From positions 1,736,001 to 1,800,000 of the forward strand of contig OZ253556.1 of the NCBI GenBank assembly GCA_965262705.1: a stretch of DNA of 64,000 nucleotides. Reading direction: 5' to 3'. A model generated the notes under the pieces. That model searched no databases and was not told the origin of the DNA. It saw only the letters and a program-made list of their open reading frames with translations. Position numbers and translations under genes: made by a program. The first letter of the stretch is position 1. Each line of letters begins with the position of its first letter. This stretch comes from UJ101 sp965262705. GTDB taxonomy: Bacteria > Bacteroidota > Bacteroidia > Flavobacteriales > UJ101. Shown here in pieces: positions 1 through 8,700 of this stretch.

Positions 1-664
1 AAAAAGTATAGAAATCACATCCCAAAGCCTGAACATCAACAGCAGTATGTGGAACAGCCTGCGCGCCGTCGATCAGCGTATATGCGTTCACTGATTTTGC
101 AAGGCGTATAATTTTTTGTATGGGAGTTATAATGCCCAGTGCATTAGACACCTGGGTAATTGCCACTATTTTGGTTTTTTCAGTAAAGAGTTCTTCTAGT
201 TTAGTTTCATCCAAGCATTTTTTTTCATTCAGGGGAATTACTTTCAAAACAGCGCCGGTAAGTTCGCATAGCATTTGCCATGGAACGATATTGGCATGAT
301 GCTCCAGGGCAGAAATAAGTATTTCATCTCCTTTTGAAAAAAGCGGTGCCATTCCCTTAGCGACTACATTAATACTCTCCGTTGTACCGCGCGAGAAAAT
401 AATTTCGCTGTTCTTTTTAGCCCCGATAAAACGCTGTACCTTTTTTCTAGCTTCTTCCATTTGCATCGTTGCTTTTTGGCTTAAGGTATGAATCCCTCGA
501 TGAACGTTTGCGTTTATTGTAGAATAATATTTTGTAATCGCTTCTATAACTTGTTTGGGTTTTTGAGAACTGGCGGCATTATCTAAATAAATCAATGGCT
601 TTCCATTAATCTTTTGAGCTAAGACGGGAAACTGTTTTCGAATCACCTCAACATTCCATTTCAT
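1..664 (-). CDS. sufS: SufS-like cysteine desulfurase, N-terminal part (cut by window edge)
   Basis: I translated this from the minus strand; it starts at ATG 664 and runs off the left edge, giving about 221 residues. It is a class V PLP-dependent aminotransferase fold: the N-terminus contains YLDNAASSQKP, then NANVHRGIHTLSQKAT, GTTESIN, an EHHANIVPW motif and DGAQAVPH, all in the order typical of SufS/CsdA cysteine desulfurases that take sulfur from cysteine for Fe-S cluster assembly. The PLP lysine and the active-site cysteine would lie in the missing part, so activity cannot be judged. The two Fe-S related genes mrp and nfu in this window are 22 kb away. Confidence 0.9.
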   Translation of the reverse strand, partial: MKWNVEVIRKQFPVLAQKINGKPLIYLDNAASSQKPKQVIEAITKYYSTINANVHRGIHTLSQKATMQMEEARKKVQRFIGAKKNSEIIFSRGTTESINVVAKGMAPLFSKGDEILISALEHHANIVPWQMLCELTGAVLKVIPLNEKKCLDETKLEELFTEKTKIVAITQVSNALGIITPIQKIIRLAKSVNAYTLIDGAQAVPHTAVDVQALGCDFYTF

Positions 665-1060
665 TAGTAGTTTTTTTAGAACGCAATCTTTGCTTCAAAG
701 ATACTTAAAATAAAGGATATGGAGAACGAATGCCCTACAGAATACACAAAAAAGCCTGAAAATGAAAGTATTTATATTCAAACTGCTTCCTTAATTCAAC
801 TGCGCTCAGCAACTATCTAAAGGCTTCGATAAGCTAAGCGGTCTATTTACAGAGTCAGTTCTTTATATCAAAAAAATAATTTATCCATAAATTATTTTTT
901 TACATTTGTGTTTACATTGTATATTTTAGTTCAATTGAGTACTTTTTTTTACTTCGGATGGAATATATTTATAAGCGTTTATAAAGAATAAAATGTTGTG
1001 CGTTGAATTAAAATATTGGCTTTGTACTATCTGATTTTTGTAAACTGAAAACACACAAAT
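665..1060. other. Intergenic region with degenerate MITE remnant
   Basis: About 400 AT-rich bases without a gene. Positions 745-845 contain a decayed, inverted piece of the dispersed MITE: an 'agaatacacaaaaaag' segment, 'caaactgcttcctt', and then a 'gctcagcaac' cassette followed by 'aaggcttcgataagct'. The rest is AT-rich sequence that probably holds the promoters of sufS and of the lipoprotein gene at 1061. Confidence 0.5.
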
Positions 1061-1450
1061 ATGAAACGATTTTTTTTGATTGGGCTTATCGTTTTGATTG
1101 GGCTTATAAGTTGTAGCCCAAAAACTACACTGAGTTTAATTGACAAACAACCAAAATTATCATCAAAAGATAAAGTTGCTTTACTTGATGTAAAGCATAA
1201 ATTACCTAAAAATGTTGTTAAGGTTGGAAATTTAAGGTTTCAAGATTCAGGTCTTTCTACGGATTGTACTTTTAACAGCATAATAAACAGGGCAAGGAAA
1301 ATTGCACGGGAAAACGGAGCTAATATAGTGAAAGTTATAGAAAAGAGAAGCCCGAATTTATGGAGTAGCTGTTATCGATTAAAAATCGAGCTATTAAAAT
1401 ATAACGGCGATGTTTCAAAGTTGCCCCAATATCAATTAACACTAGATTAA
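1061..1450 (+). CDS. Small predicted lipoprotein, unknown function
   Basis: 129 residues. A short basic N-terminus, a hydrophobic stretch (residues 5-17) and the lipobox LISC (Cys18) predict a lipoprotein. The rest is a small soluble domain with a conserved-looking segment around STDCTFNSIINRARKIA followed by ARENGANIVKV, ending near Tyr114. The two cysteines in this part (about residues 69 and 104) could form a disulfide in the periplasm. I do not recognise the family. A second lipoprotein gene begins 20 bases downstream, so the two are probably one transcription unit. Confidence 0.7.
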   Translation: MKRFFLIGLIVLIGLISCSPKTTLSLIDKQPKLSSKDKVALLDVKHKLPKNVVKVGNLRFQDSGLSTDCTFNSIINRARKIARENGANIVKVIEKRSPNLWSSCYRLKIELLKYNGDVSKLPQYQLTLD

Positions 1451-1469
1451 ATATTAAAATCAAATAACA

Positions 1470-1940
1470 ATGGAAAAATTAATACGTTTTATTTTATTAT
1501 CAATGGCATCATGGCTTTTGGGTTCTTGTGCAACCATTATATCAGGGTCAAGACAAACGATTAAAATTTCATCACAACCAAGCCAAGCGACCGTTTTTAT
1601 CAATGAAGTAAAGATTGGAAAAACGCCGCTTGAAAAAAGTTTAAAAAGAAATCAAGAATACAATGTTGTTATCAAATTAGATGGCTATCAGCCTTATGAA
1701 ACATTGATTAAAAAAGAGTTTAACGCTTGGTATATAGGAAATATTTTATTTGGTGGAATTATCGGGCTTGTAGTTGACCCCATAACTGGGGCTATGTATA
1801 AATTGTCGCCAAAAGAATTAAATGCAAATTTGAATAAGGGAGTGAGTTTTACCACGAAAGGGAAAGATATATATCTGGCGGTAAGTTTAAAAATTGATCC
1901 TAACTGGCAGAAAATTGGGCAGTTTGAGAAAATAAAATAA
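1470..1940 (+). CDS. PEGA-domain lipoprotein
   Basis: 156 residues with signal sequence and lipobox LGSC (Cys20). The segment SSQPSQATVFINEVKIGKTP followed by LEKSLKRNQEY and VVIKLDGYQPYE is a PEGA-like beta-sandwich repeat (a short surface domain named for its P-E-G-A motif). It is followed by a hydrophobic glycine-rich segment (YIGNILFGGIIGLVVDP, residues about 91-107) typical of Bacteroidota PEGA lipoproteins. It follows the preceding lipoprotein gene by 20 bases. The role is unknown; envelope location is likely. Confidence 0.75.
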   Translation: MEKLIRFILLSMASWLLGSCATIISGSRQTIKISSQPSQATVFINEVKIGKTPLEKSLKRNQEYNVVIKLDGYQPYETLIKKEFNAWYIGNILFGGIIGLVVDPITGAMYKLSPKELNANLNKGVSFTTKGKDIYLAVSLKIDPNWQKIGQFEKIK

Positions 1941-1972
1941 CCCTATATACTTATCGCTTAACAAATATAGGT

Positions 1973-2137
1973 GAGACCGTTGCAAAAGCACGCTAACAAA
2001 AAAATGCAACGCCCGATAAAAATTAAATCCCGGAGCAAGCTTTTGGGTGTGGAGGATTTTAATTTTTTGAGAAGGAAGCAGTTTGAAGTTAGCGTGCTTT
2101 CTTTTTCATGCTTTTTTATGTGTTCTGCAACGGTCTC
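1973..2137 (+). mobile_element. MITE copy 1 (GAGACCGTTGCA family)
   Basis: A 165-bp non-coding element bounded by inverted GAGACCGTTGCA / TGCAACGGTCTC ends. Internally it can fold back on itself: AAGCACGCTAAC near the left end pairs with GTTAGCGTGCTT near the right, and AAAAATTAAA pairs with TTTAATTTTT around a CTTTTGGGTG loop region. The flanks read ATAGG-T before and A-TAGG after the ends, fitting a 4-base target duplication (TAGG). No coding capacity. Confidence 0.85.
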
Positions 2138-2212
2138 ATAGGTGTAAATTTAATTAACCTTAAAATAGCTCCTTACATTTAAACTATAGTTTGTGAAAAT
2201 TGATATTTTTTT

Positions 2213-2220
2213 TATTTTTG
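2213..2220 (+). promoter_or_regulatory. Bacteroidota TAnnTTTG promoter element
   Basis: TATTTTTG lies five bases before ATG 2226, with a TTG at 2191-2193, 19 bases upstream, at the spacing of the Bacteroidota -33 box. Transcription would start at or near the ATG, so the mRNA is probably leaderless. It also shows that an upstream GTG at 2193 cannot be the start. Confidence 0.6.
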
Positions 2221-2225
2221 ACCCT

Positions 2226-2801
2226 ATGAAAAGGCTCTTAGCTAGGGGAATACTTTTCCTTATCGGCTGGAAAATCATAGTGCGCGTTAATAAAGAAAAG
2301 ATAAAGCGTTGTGTAATGATTGCAGCGCCTCATACTTCTAATTTGGATTTGTTTTTTTCAACCTTAACTTTTTGGAGAGAAAAGATTCCTGTGCAATTTT
2401 TTATTAAAGACGAGCACACAAAATCATGGTACGGCTTTTTAATAAAAGCTATTGGAGGCATAGGAGTGGACAGAAAAAAGAATAATAATTTAATAGAATA
2501 TGCCGCTAAGCGATTAAGGTCAAAAGACAAACTGATTATACTAGTTCCGGCAGAGGGCACCCGAAAAAGAGTAAAAGAATGGAAAAAAGGGTTTTATTAT
2601 ATTGCCAAAAAAGCAAAAGTTCCGGTTGCGCTGGGCTATTTAGACTATGAAAAAAAAGAAGCGGGAATAGGAGAGATTGTCCATCTTACCGATAATTTCG
2701 AGTTGGATATGACACGCATAGAAAATTTTTATACCGATAAGAAAGGACGCTATCCCGAAAAGTACAACCCCCAAATATTTATTAGAAAAAATGATGAATA
2801 A
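2226..2801 (+). CDS. PlsC-like lysophospholipid acyltransferase family protein
   Basis: 191 residues from ATG 2226, chosen because the promoter motif lies inside the longer frame that begins at GTG 2193. APHTSNLDLFF contains the HX4D acyltransferase motif (HTSNLD) near the N-terminus, followed by GGIGVDRKK and the PAEGTRKR motif (EGTR). This is the short 1-acyl-glycerol-3-phosphate acyltransferase-like family common in flavobacteria. It probably transfers an acyl chain to a phospholipid or other lipid precursor at the inner membrane; the substrate cannot be told from sequence. The next gene overlaps its last codons. Confidence 0.8.
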   Translation: MKRLLARGILFLIGWKIIVRVNKEKIKRCVMIAAPHTSNLDLFFSTLTFWREKIPVQFFIKDEHTKSWYGFLIKAIGGIGVDRKKNNNLIEYAAKRLRSKDKLIILVPAEGTRKRVKEWKKGFYYIAKKAKVPVALGYLDYEKKEAGIGEIVHLTDNFELDMTRIENFYTDKKGRYPEKYNPQIFIRKNDE

Positions 2802-3219
2802 AACAAAAAATGAGCGCTTAGCTCAAGTAAATGGCTATATAAAAAATACGCTGTTAGAGGTACTATCCATTGAGTTTATTGACGCCGGAGATACCTATTT
2901 AAAAGCAACTATGCCTGTTACGCATAAAGTACATCAACCCATGGGATTTTTGCACGGCGGAGCAAGTATTGCCTTAGCGGAAACGCTGGGCAGTTATTTG
3001 TCGCTTACTTGCGTGGATGAAGAAAAATATAGTGTTTTCGGATTGGAATTGGCAGCTAATCATATTAAATCAAAGAGAGAAGGAAAAGTAACGGGAATTG
3101 CTAAAATACGTCATAAAGGGCGGACTACTCACCTAATTACTATTGATATTGTAGATGAAGAAGGCCAATTGATTAGCGCTGTTAAGATGAGCAATATTAT
3201 TATTCCAAAAAAGAAATAG
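2791..3219 (+). CDS. Hotdog-fold acyl-CoA thioesterase (PaaI/MenI type)
   Basis: 142 residues. The HQPMGFLHGGASIALAET motif is the catalytic signature of the PaaI/YdiI hotdog thioesterases, and SVFGLELAANHIKSKREG is the second conserved strand. The reading frame overlaps the end of the acyltransferase gene by 11 bases and stops three bases before menF, so the three genes form an operon. Next to an isochorismate synthase, the likely substrate is 1,4-dihydroxy-2-naphthoyl-CoA of menaquinone synthesis; that is inference from context, as the family also acts on phenylacetyl-CoA and others. Confidence 0.85.
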   Translation: MMNKTKNERLAQVNGYIKNTLLEVLSIEFIDAGDTYLKATMPVTHKVHQPMGFLHGGASIALAETLGSYLSLTCVDEEKYSVFGLELAANHIKSKREGKVTGIAKIRHKGRTTHLITIDIVDEEGQLISAVKMSNIIIPKKK

Positions 3220-3222
3220 ACC

Positions 3223-4230
3223 TTGCTTGCTGAAGAAATTCAATCTAATTTGGATAAAGCCCGCCCGTTTATACTTTATAAAAAGCCGGGCGAAATAGGT
3301 ATTTTTTATGCAAAAGAAGAAACTAATGGAAAACATCAATTCGTTTTCTCTTCATTTCTTCAAGAGGCACGGCTTTCTTTCTCATTTAAAAAAAAAAGAA
3401 ATATCAGCGATGAAATTGAAGAGGCAGAACAAACGATAAAATTACCTGAAACGCCTCTTGAAAATCAAAATGTATCCAAAGAAGAATATCAGCAAAAAAT
3501 AGCTGAAGTTATTCGGTATATAAAAGATGGAAAGGCAAGGAAAATTGTATTCTCACGTTCAATTGTATTAGGAAAAAAAATTGATCTGCTGCCCACCTAC
3601 CGACAATTGTGCAAGCAATATACCCATACGTTTTGTTATATTTGGTTTCATCCTTTTTCAGGCGTTTGGCTGGGGGCGACTCCAGAATTATTAGTGAAGG
3701 TCAAAGGAGTTCAATTAGAAACGATGGCGCTCGCTGGAACGAAGGCCGTACATGATTTTTGGACACCAAAAGAGTTCCAAGAGCAACAGATCGTTTCAGA
3801 CTATATAAAGGCACAACTAAAGTATGTGGCAAGCGAGGTTAAAAGTACTGGGGTGCAAACGATTTTTCAAGGCGAAATACAACATCTTCAAACGAAAATA
3901 TCTGCTCGGTTATGGGAAAAAAATTATGACCAATTGATTCAAAAAATCCATCCTACCCCTGCAGTTTGTGGTGTACCTATGGAGAAAGTAAAACGATATT
4001 TACAAGAACACGAAGAGTATAATCGATCGTTTTACACGGGATTCTTAGGGGACGCAGAAGAAAATTCAATGGAACTGTATGTTAATTTGCGTTGTGCCCA
4101 CTTAAATGATTATCAGGCAAAATTGTATGTCGGAGGGGGGATAAATGAACTTTCAGACCCATTGAAAGAATGGGAAGAAACCGAACTTAAATCAAGCATA
4201 CTTCAGCAGTGTTTGGTAGAAAAGGGGTAA
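3223..4230 (+). CDS. menF: Isochorismate synthase (menaquinone pathway)
   Basis: 335 residues from a TTG start three bases after the thioesterase stop. The C-terminal two thirds is a chorismate-binding domain: KARKIVFSRS, WLGATPELLV, MALAGTK, HPTPAVCGVP and YTGFLGD with YVGGGIN are the usual conserved blocks. It converts chorismate to isochorismate, the first committed step of menaquinone. The shorter divergent N-terminus fits Bacteroidota MenF. Anthranilate synthase and salicylate synthase are related, but the TPAVCG block and the thioesterase neighbour favour MenF. Confidence 0.9.
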   Translation: MLAEEIQSNLDKARPFILYKKPGEIGIFYAKEETNGKHQFVFSSFLQEARLSFSFKKKRNISDEIEEAEQTIKLPETPLENQNVSKEEYQQKIAEVIRYIKDGKARKIVFSRSIVLGKKIDLLPTYRQLCKQYTHTFCYIWFHPFSGVWLGATPELLVKVKGVQLETMALAGTKAVHDFWTPKEFQEQQIVSDYIKAQLKYVASEVKSTGVQTIFQGEIQHLQTKISARLWEKNYDQLIQKIHPTPAVCGVPMEKVKRYLQEHEEYNRSFYTGFLGDAEENSMELYVNLRCAHLNDYQAKLYVGGGINELSDPLKEWEETELKSSILQQCLVEKG

Positions 4231-4308
4231 GTTATTTAAGTTATAGTTTTGAGAGGAGAATGCCGCATGAATATAAAAATTTTTAGTACTGTTAAATTAA
4301 AATAGTTG

Positions 4309-4316
4309 TATATTTG
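4309..4316 (+). promoter_or_regulatory. TATATTTG promoter element, now in front of an insertion sequence
   Basis: TATATTTG matches the Bacteroidota -7 consensus. It lies 11 bases before an ATG (4328) whose frame runs straight into the left end of the IS5-type element. It probably served a gene that the insertion interrupted. Confidence 0.45.
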
Positions 4317-4327
4317 CATCAAAAAAG

Positions 4328-4381
4328 ATGGATTGCCTAAGGTGTAAAAGTAAAGACCGTTGCAAGGTAATAAAAGATTAG
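4328..4381 (+). pseudogene. Start of an interrupted gene (zinc-ribbon-like MDCLRCKSK)
   Basis: The frame begins MDCLRCKSK and closes 17 codons later inside the IS left end. A CxxC pair at the extreme N-terminus resembles the zinc-ribbon start of IS1-type transposases, but with so few native codons this is only a suggestion. A possible tail of the same gene is the open stretch 5537-5599 (KHNKKYIEEINKLLV) after the IS. Confidence 0.25.
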
Positions 4382-5535
4382 ATATAAAAGAAGTGGTACT
4401 AAACGGCTATTTTATCTAAAAAGGATAGTATATTTATGGCATGAAAATACATAACCATCCTACTTTAGCCGATAGTATTTGTGATTTACGCACAAGGAAG
4501 ATAAAAAAGTCTTTTTTTACGCAGTTAAACCGTTTGTTAGACTGGGGAAAAATAAGTAAAATAATAGACGGTCATTATAATAAGGGGAAAAGTGCGACGG
4601 GCAGTCCGAGTGATGATGGGTTATTATTTAAGATGTGTTTATTACAACCCGGGTATGGATTAAGCGATTATGAAGTGGAAGATAGGATAAATGACAGTCT
4701 TTCGTTCAGTTGTTTTTGTGGTTTACACCTAGCGCAATCCTCGCCTGATATAGTACTTTGAGTAGATTTAGAACATTGATGACGCGGGCATAAGCCTACA
4801 AGCGTCTATTTAAGGAGATCAACGGTCAATTAGAACGTCTCCAATCATCATCAAAAAAGGAGCGATAGTAGAGGCTAGTGTAATAGAGACGCCCTTAAAA
4901 CCGAAAGGCAAGGTGAATGATAAGGTTACAGCGGATATCGGAGAGCAAAAAGAGGCGTGCGTAAAAAAAGAGGATAAGGCTAGTGTAGATAAGCAAGCCT
5001 CTTGGTTAAAAAAGCGAGGTAAGGATTATTATGGGTATAAAAAGCATTATGTTACCGATAAAAGGGGATAAGGGCTATGAATCAGAGAAAAATGCGAGTT
5101 TGTTAAAGAGGAAAAAGCGAAAGAATCATCTACTGAAGAAAGCGAAAAGGGGAAAGCCATTAATGGATTATCAGAAGAAGTTCAATAAACGAGTAGGAGA
5201 AACAAGCTTTAAAGAGGTTACTGAGTTTATCGAAGTATAGAACGGACATTCGGAAGCATAAAGCGATGGCTTTTAGTCGGGGTGGCAAGATAAGGGGGAT
5301 AGCAAAGATGCATACGCAAAACCTGATGGAGGCGATCGGGTATAATTTATATCGAAGTCCGGGGCTACTGGCGTCTAATCGTTAAAAATAGAGGAAAACA
5401 AGAGGAGAAAGGAGTATTGATCGTCAATAAATCCATGAAAAAACAGTGAAAAATCGATGAATAAGTCAGTAGGTAAAATAAAAAAACTAAAAAACAAAGA
5501 TTATATAACCCATTCAAACTTTTTGCAATGGTCTT
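4352..5535 (+). mobile_element. Decayed IS5-type insertion sequence, copy 1
   Basis: About 1.18 kb bounded by AAGACCGTTGCAA at the left and TTGCAATGGTCTT at the right. It contains a broken IS5-family DDE transposase. Aligned to copy 2 (25385-26484), it lacks about 90 bases inside the catalytic region (after position 5055) and one base near 4830. Its terminal repeats are those of the MITEs in this window, which makes it, or an intact relative, the likely source of mobilising transposase. Confidence 0.85.
4441..5385 (+). pseudogene. IS5-family transposase pseudogene
   Basis: ATG 4441 opens an N-terminal segment of 106 residues: DGLLFKMCLLQPGYGLSDYE and DRINDSLSFSCFCGL match the IS5 DUF772-type N-terminal domain. 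The frame ends at 4761. Shifting frame recovers STLSRFRTLMTRA, then AYKRLFKEINGQLER after a second shift. Further on, KGDKGYESEKNASLLKRK and RVGETSFKEVTEFIEV are pieces of the DDE domain. An intact protein would be about 320 residues; this copy cannot make one. Confidence 0.8.
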
Positions 5536-5639
5536 AAAACATAATAAAAAATATATTGAAGAGATAAATAAGCTATTGGTAAGAAAATACGAAGTTTAAA
5601 TAAAGTATTGGAATCAAATTCATTAACTTAAAAACATAA

Positions 5640-5698
5640 AAAATAATGAAATTTGTATAAATTAGAACGTAGCTAGTTTAGGAGGAGGGGGCTTACAC
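5640..5698 (+). repeat. Duplicate of the 3' end of the C5-methyltransferase gene
   Basis: Over about 55 bases this stretch matches the reverse complement of 41318-41372, the last codons of the dcm-like gene plus its downstream flank, with only a substitution and a small indel in a G-rich run. The shared part begins at AAAAAATAATGAAATTTG and ends at GGGGCTTAC. The two copies lie in opposite orientation 36 kb apart. No other part of that gene is recognisable here. Confidence 0.75.
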
Positions 5699-5748
5699 AG
5701 TAGTTAAAGAGATCTCAAAAAAAACTAGAATGGGGAGACGCAATAGGC

Positions 5749-8700
5749 TCACTTTTTTTGTTTTTGCAGGCGGCTTTGCTTTCTTAGGATATAGTTCACG
5801 CCATTTTTAAAAATATTCATTACTTCTAACTCAGGGATATTTTTAAATGTTCCTTTTTCTACTCGCTCGGGATGTGCCATGCGCCCGTAAATTCGACCGC
5901 AAGGACTGGTTATTCCTTCTATCGCATAACATGAACCATTGGGGTTGTGTGGCATTTCCATGCTCGGATTGCCTTTTTCATCAACATATTGGGTAGCAAT
6001 TTGTCGTTTTTCTAATAAGCTTTTTATTAATTTCGGTGAAGTAATAAATTTTCCTTCCCCATGCGAGACAGGAACCCGGTAAGTCTTGCCTTGCATCCCC
6101 TCTAACCAGGGGGAAGACGTGTTCGTTACTCTTGTTCGAACAAATTGAGCTACATGCCGCCCAATATCATTATAGTATAAAGTAGGAGCGTGTTCATTTA
6201 TATCTGAAATACGTCCGTAGGGCAATAATCCGCTTTTTATCAATGCCTGAAAACCATTACAAATACCGAGGATTAATCCATCACGGTCTAAAAATTTATG
6301 TATAGCGGCTTTTATAACAGGATTTCTAAGCGCAGCAGCCATATATTTTCCCGATCCTTCAGGCTCGTCAGCGGCGCTAAATCCTCCGGGGAAACAAATA
6401 ATATCGGCTTCATCAATAGCCATTGCCCATTTATTTATAGAAGATTTAATCCAAACTGGTTTTAGGTTTCGGAATACAAACTGCCGTACTTGTGCTCCCT
6501 CTTTTTCAAAGGCTTTTTGCGTATCATACTCTGAGTTGGTACCCGGAAAAACGGGAATAAGTACTTTAGGTTTTCTTTTTACAACTTGTAACTTCGGTTG
6601 TTTTTCTTTTTTTGAGGGATATGTCTGATTTTCAACTATAATAGGCGTGATACACTTTGATTCATGAGGAAATATGCTAGATAATGTTTCTTCCCAAATA
6701 TCTTTTATATGCTTTATAGAAAAAGATTCTTGCTCCATTTCGATCTCAGCGGTTTCATTCGTATAGCCTATTAATTGAACATTTGCATTGATAGCAGCGT
6801 TTTTTTCTATCTTTTCACTCATTTGAAAAATTAAACCCCCCGGGAAATATTGCATCAGCGGAATATTAGGTTTTAATTCTACCCCCACTTCATTGCCCAG
6901 CGCCATTAAAGTTATTGTCTCAGCAATTCCACCAAAAGTGATGGCTTTCATGGCGATAATTTTTGAATTTAATTCTTGTCTTATATATTTATAAAAGGTT
7001 TTTAGCGTTTCAGCATCTAAAATATTATCCTCAACAAAGGGGGGAAAGAAAGCATACAGAAAGGCAGGTTTTTTTTCTAAAGTAGAGGAAATGATTTTTC
7101 GGGCATCGTTAGGACAAACTGCAAAAGAGATTAAAGTGGGTGGAACATTTATATCTTGATAGGTTCCACTCATGCTGTCTTTCCCGCCAATCGCTGCAAT
7201 TCCCAACTCTTTCTGCGCCTGAATCGTTCCAAGTAAAGCAGCAAAAGGTTTCCCCCAACGCTCAGGCTCTTTGCGCAACTGTTCAAAATATTCCTGAAAA
7301 GTAAGTCGAATTTCTCTATAATCACCCCCTGCGGCAACAATTTTAGCCACGGATTCCATTACGGCATAGTATCCTCCATGATAGCAGCTCCACTCGCTTA
7401 TTGACGGATTAAATCCGAAGGAAGCCATACTCACTGTGTTTGTAAATCCTGAAGTAGGAATTTTTTGCACGCTTACATCTTCGGGTGTCATGTTGCTTTT
7501 TCCTCCAAAAGGCGCTAAAACTGTTGACCGTCCTACACTGCTATCAAACATTTCTACCAGTCCCTTTTGCGAGGAATGATTTAACTCCCTTAACAGGTCA
7601 AAAAACCGCTTTTTTGTGAACGATTTATTTTTAAACGGATTTCTTTTATTATTTGTATCTGAAATAATTACTTTTGCTTGTTTACGAACACCATGGGTAT
7701 TTACAAAACTTCTTTCTAAATCTACTATTTTTTTACCCTTCCAAAACATTTTTATACGGTCATCATCGGTTACCTCAGCCACTTCAATGGCTTCGAGGTT
7801 TTCTTCTGCTGAAAAAGAAATAAATTGAGAAACATCTTTTTCCTCTACGACAACCGCCATTCGTTCCTGTGATTCTGAAATAGCCAATTCTGTGCCGTTT
7901 AAACCTTTATATTTTGTTGGGATAGCATCCAGATTGATTCGTACGCCATCGCTTAGCTCTCCAATAGCAACCGATGCTCCCCCTGCACCAAAATCATTGC
8001 ATTTTTTTATCATACGAACCACTTCTTCCCTTTTAAACAGGCGCTGTATTTTTCGCTCTACGGGTGCGTTTCCTTTTTGTACTTCTGCGCTTAGGCTTAA
8101 CCGATTTTGTCCATCATGAATTTTTGAAGAACCGGTAGCGCCACCTATGCCATCCCGCCCTGTTTTTCCGCCCAGCAAAATGATTTTATCTCCTGCTTTT
8201 GGCGTATCTCGTCTTACCCAGTCTTTTTTTACCGCTCCTGCGACAAACCCTACCTCCATCCGTTTCGCCTTATATCCTTCGTGGTAAATCTCTTTTACAT
8301 AAGTAGTTGCTAAACCGATTTGGTTACCGTACGCACTATATCCTTTGGCAGCCTCAGTGGTTATTTTTCGTTGTGGTAATTTTCCTTTTAAGGTATCTTC
8401 CCACTTCTCCAAAGGATTAGCCGACCCTGTTATGCGCATTGCCTGATAGATGAAAGCCCGCCCGGATAAGGGGTCTCTAATCGCACCGCCAATACAGGTA
8501 GAAGCACCGCCATAAGGTTCAACTTCAGTAGGATGATTATGGGTCTCGTTCTTAAACATCAGCAGCCATTTGCTAGTTTCACCATCTTCTTCTACCTCAA
8601 TTTCAATGGAACAGGCATTGACTTCTTCTGAAATTTCGATATTATCTATGGCACCGGTCTTTACAAAATATTTACCCGTAATAGTGGCTAAATCCATCAA

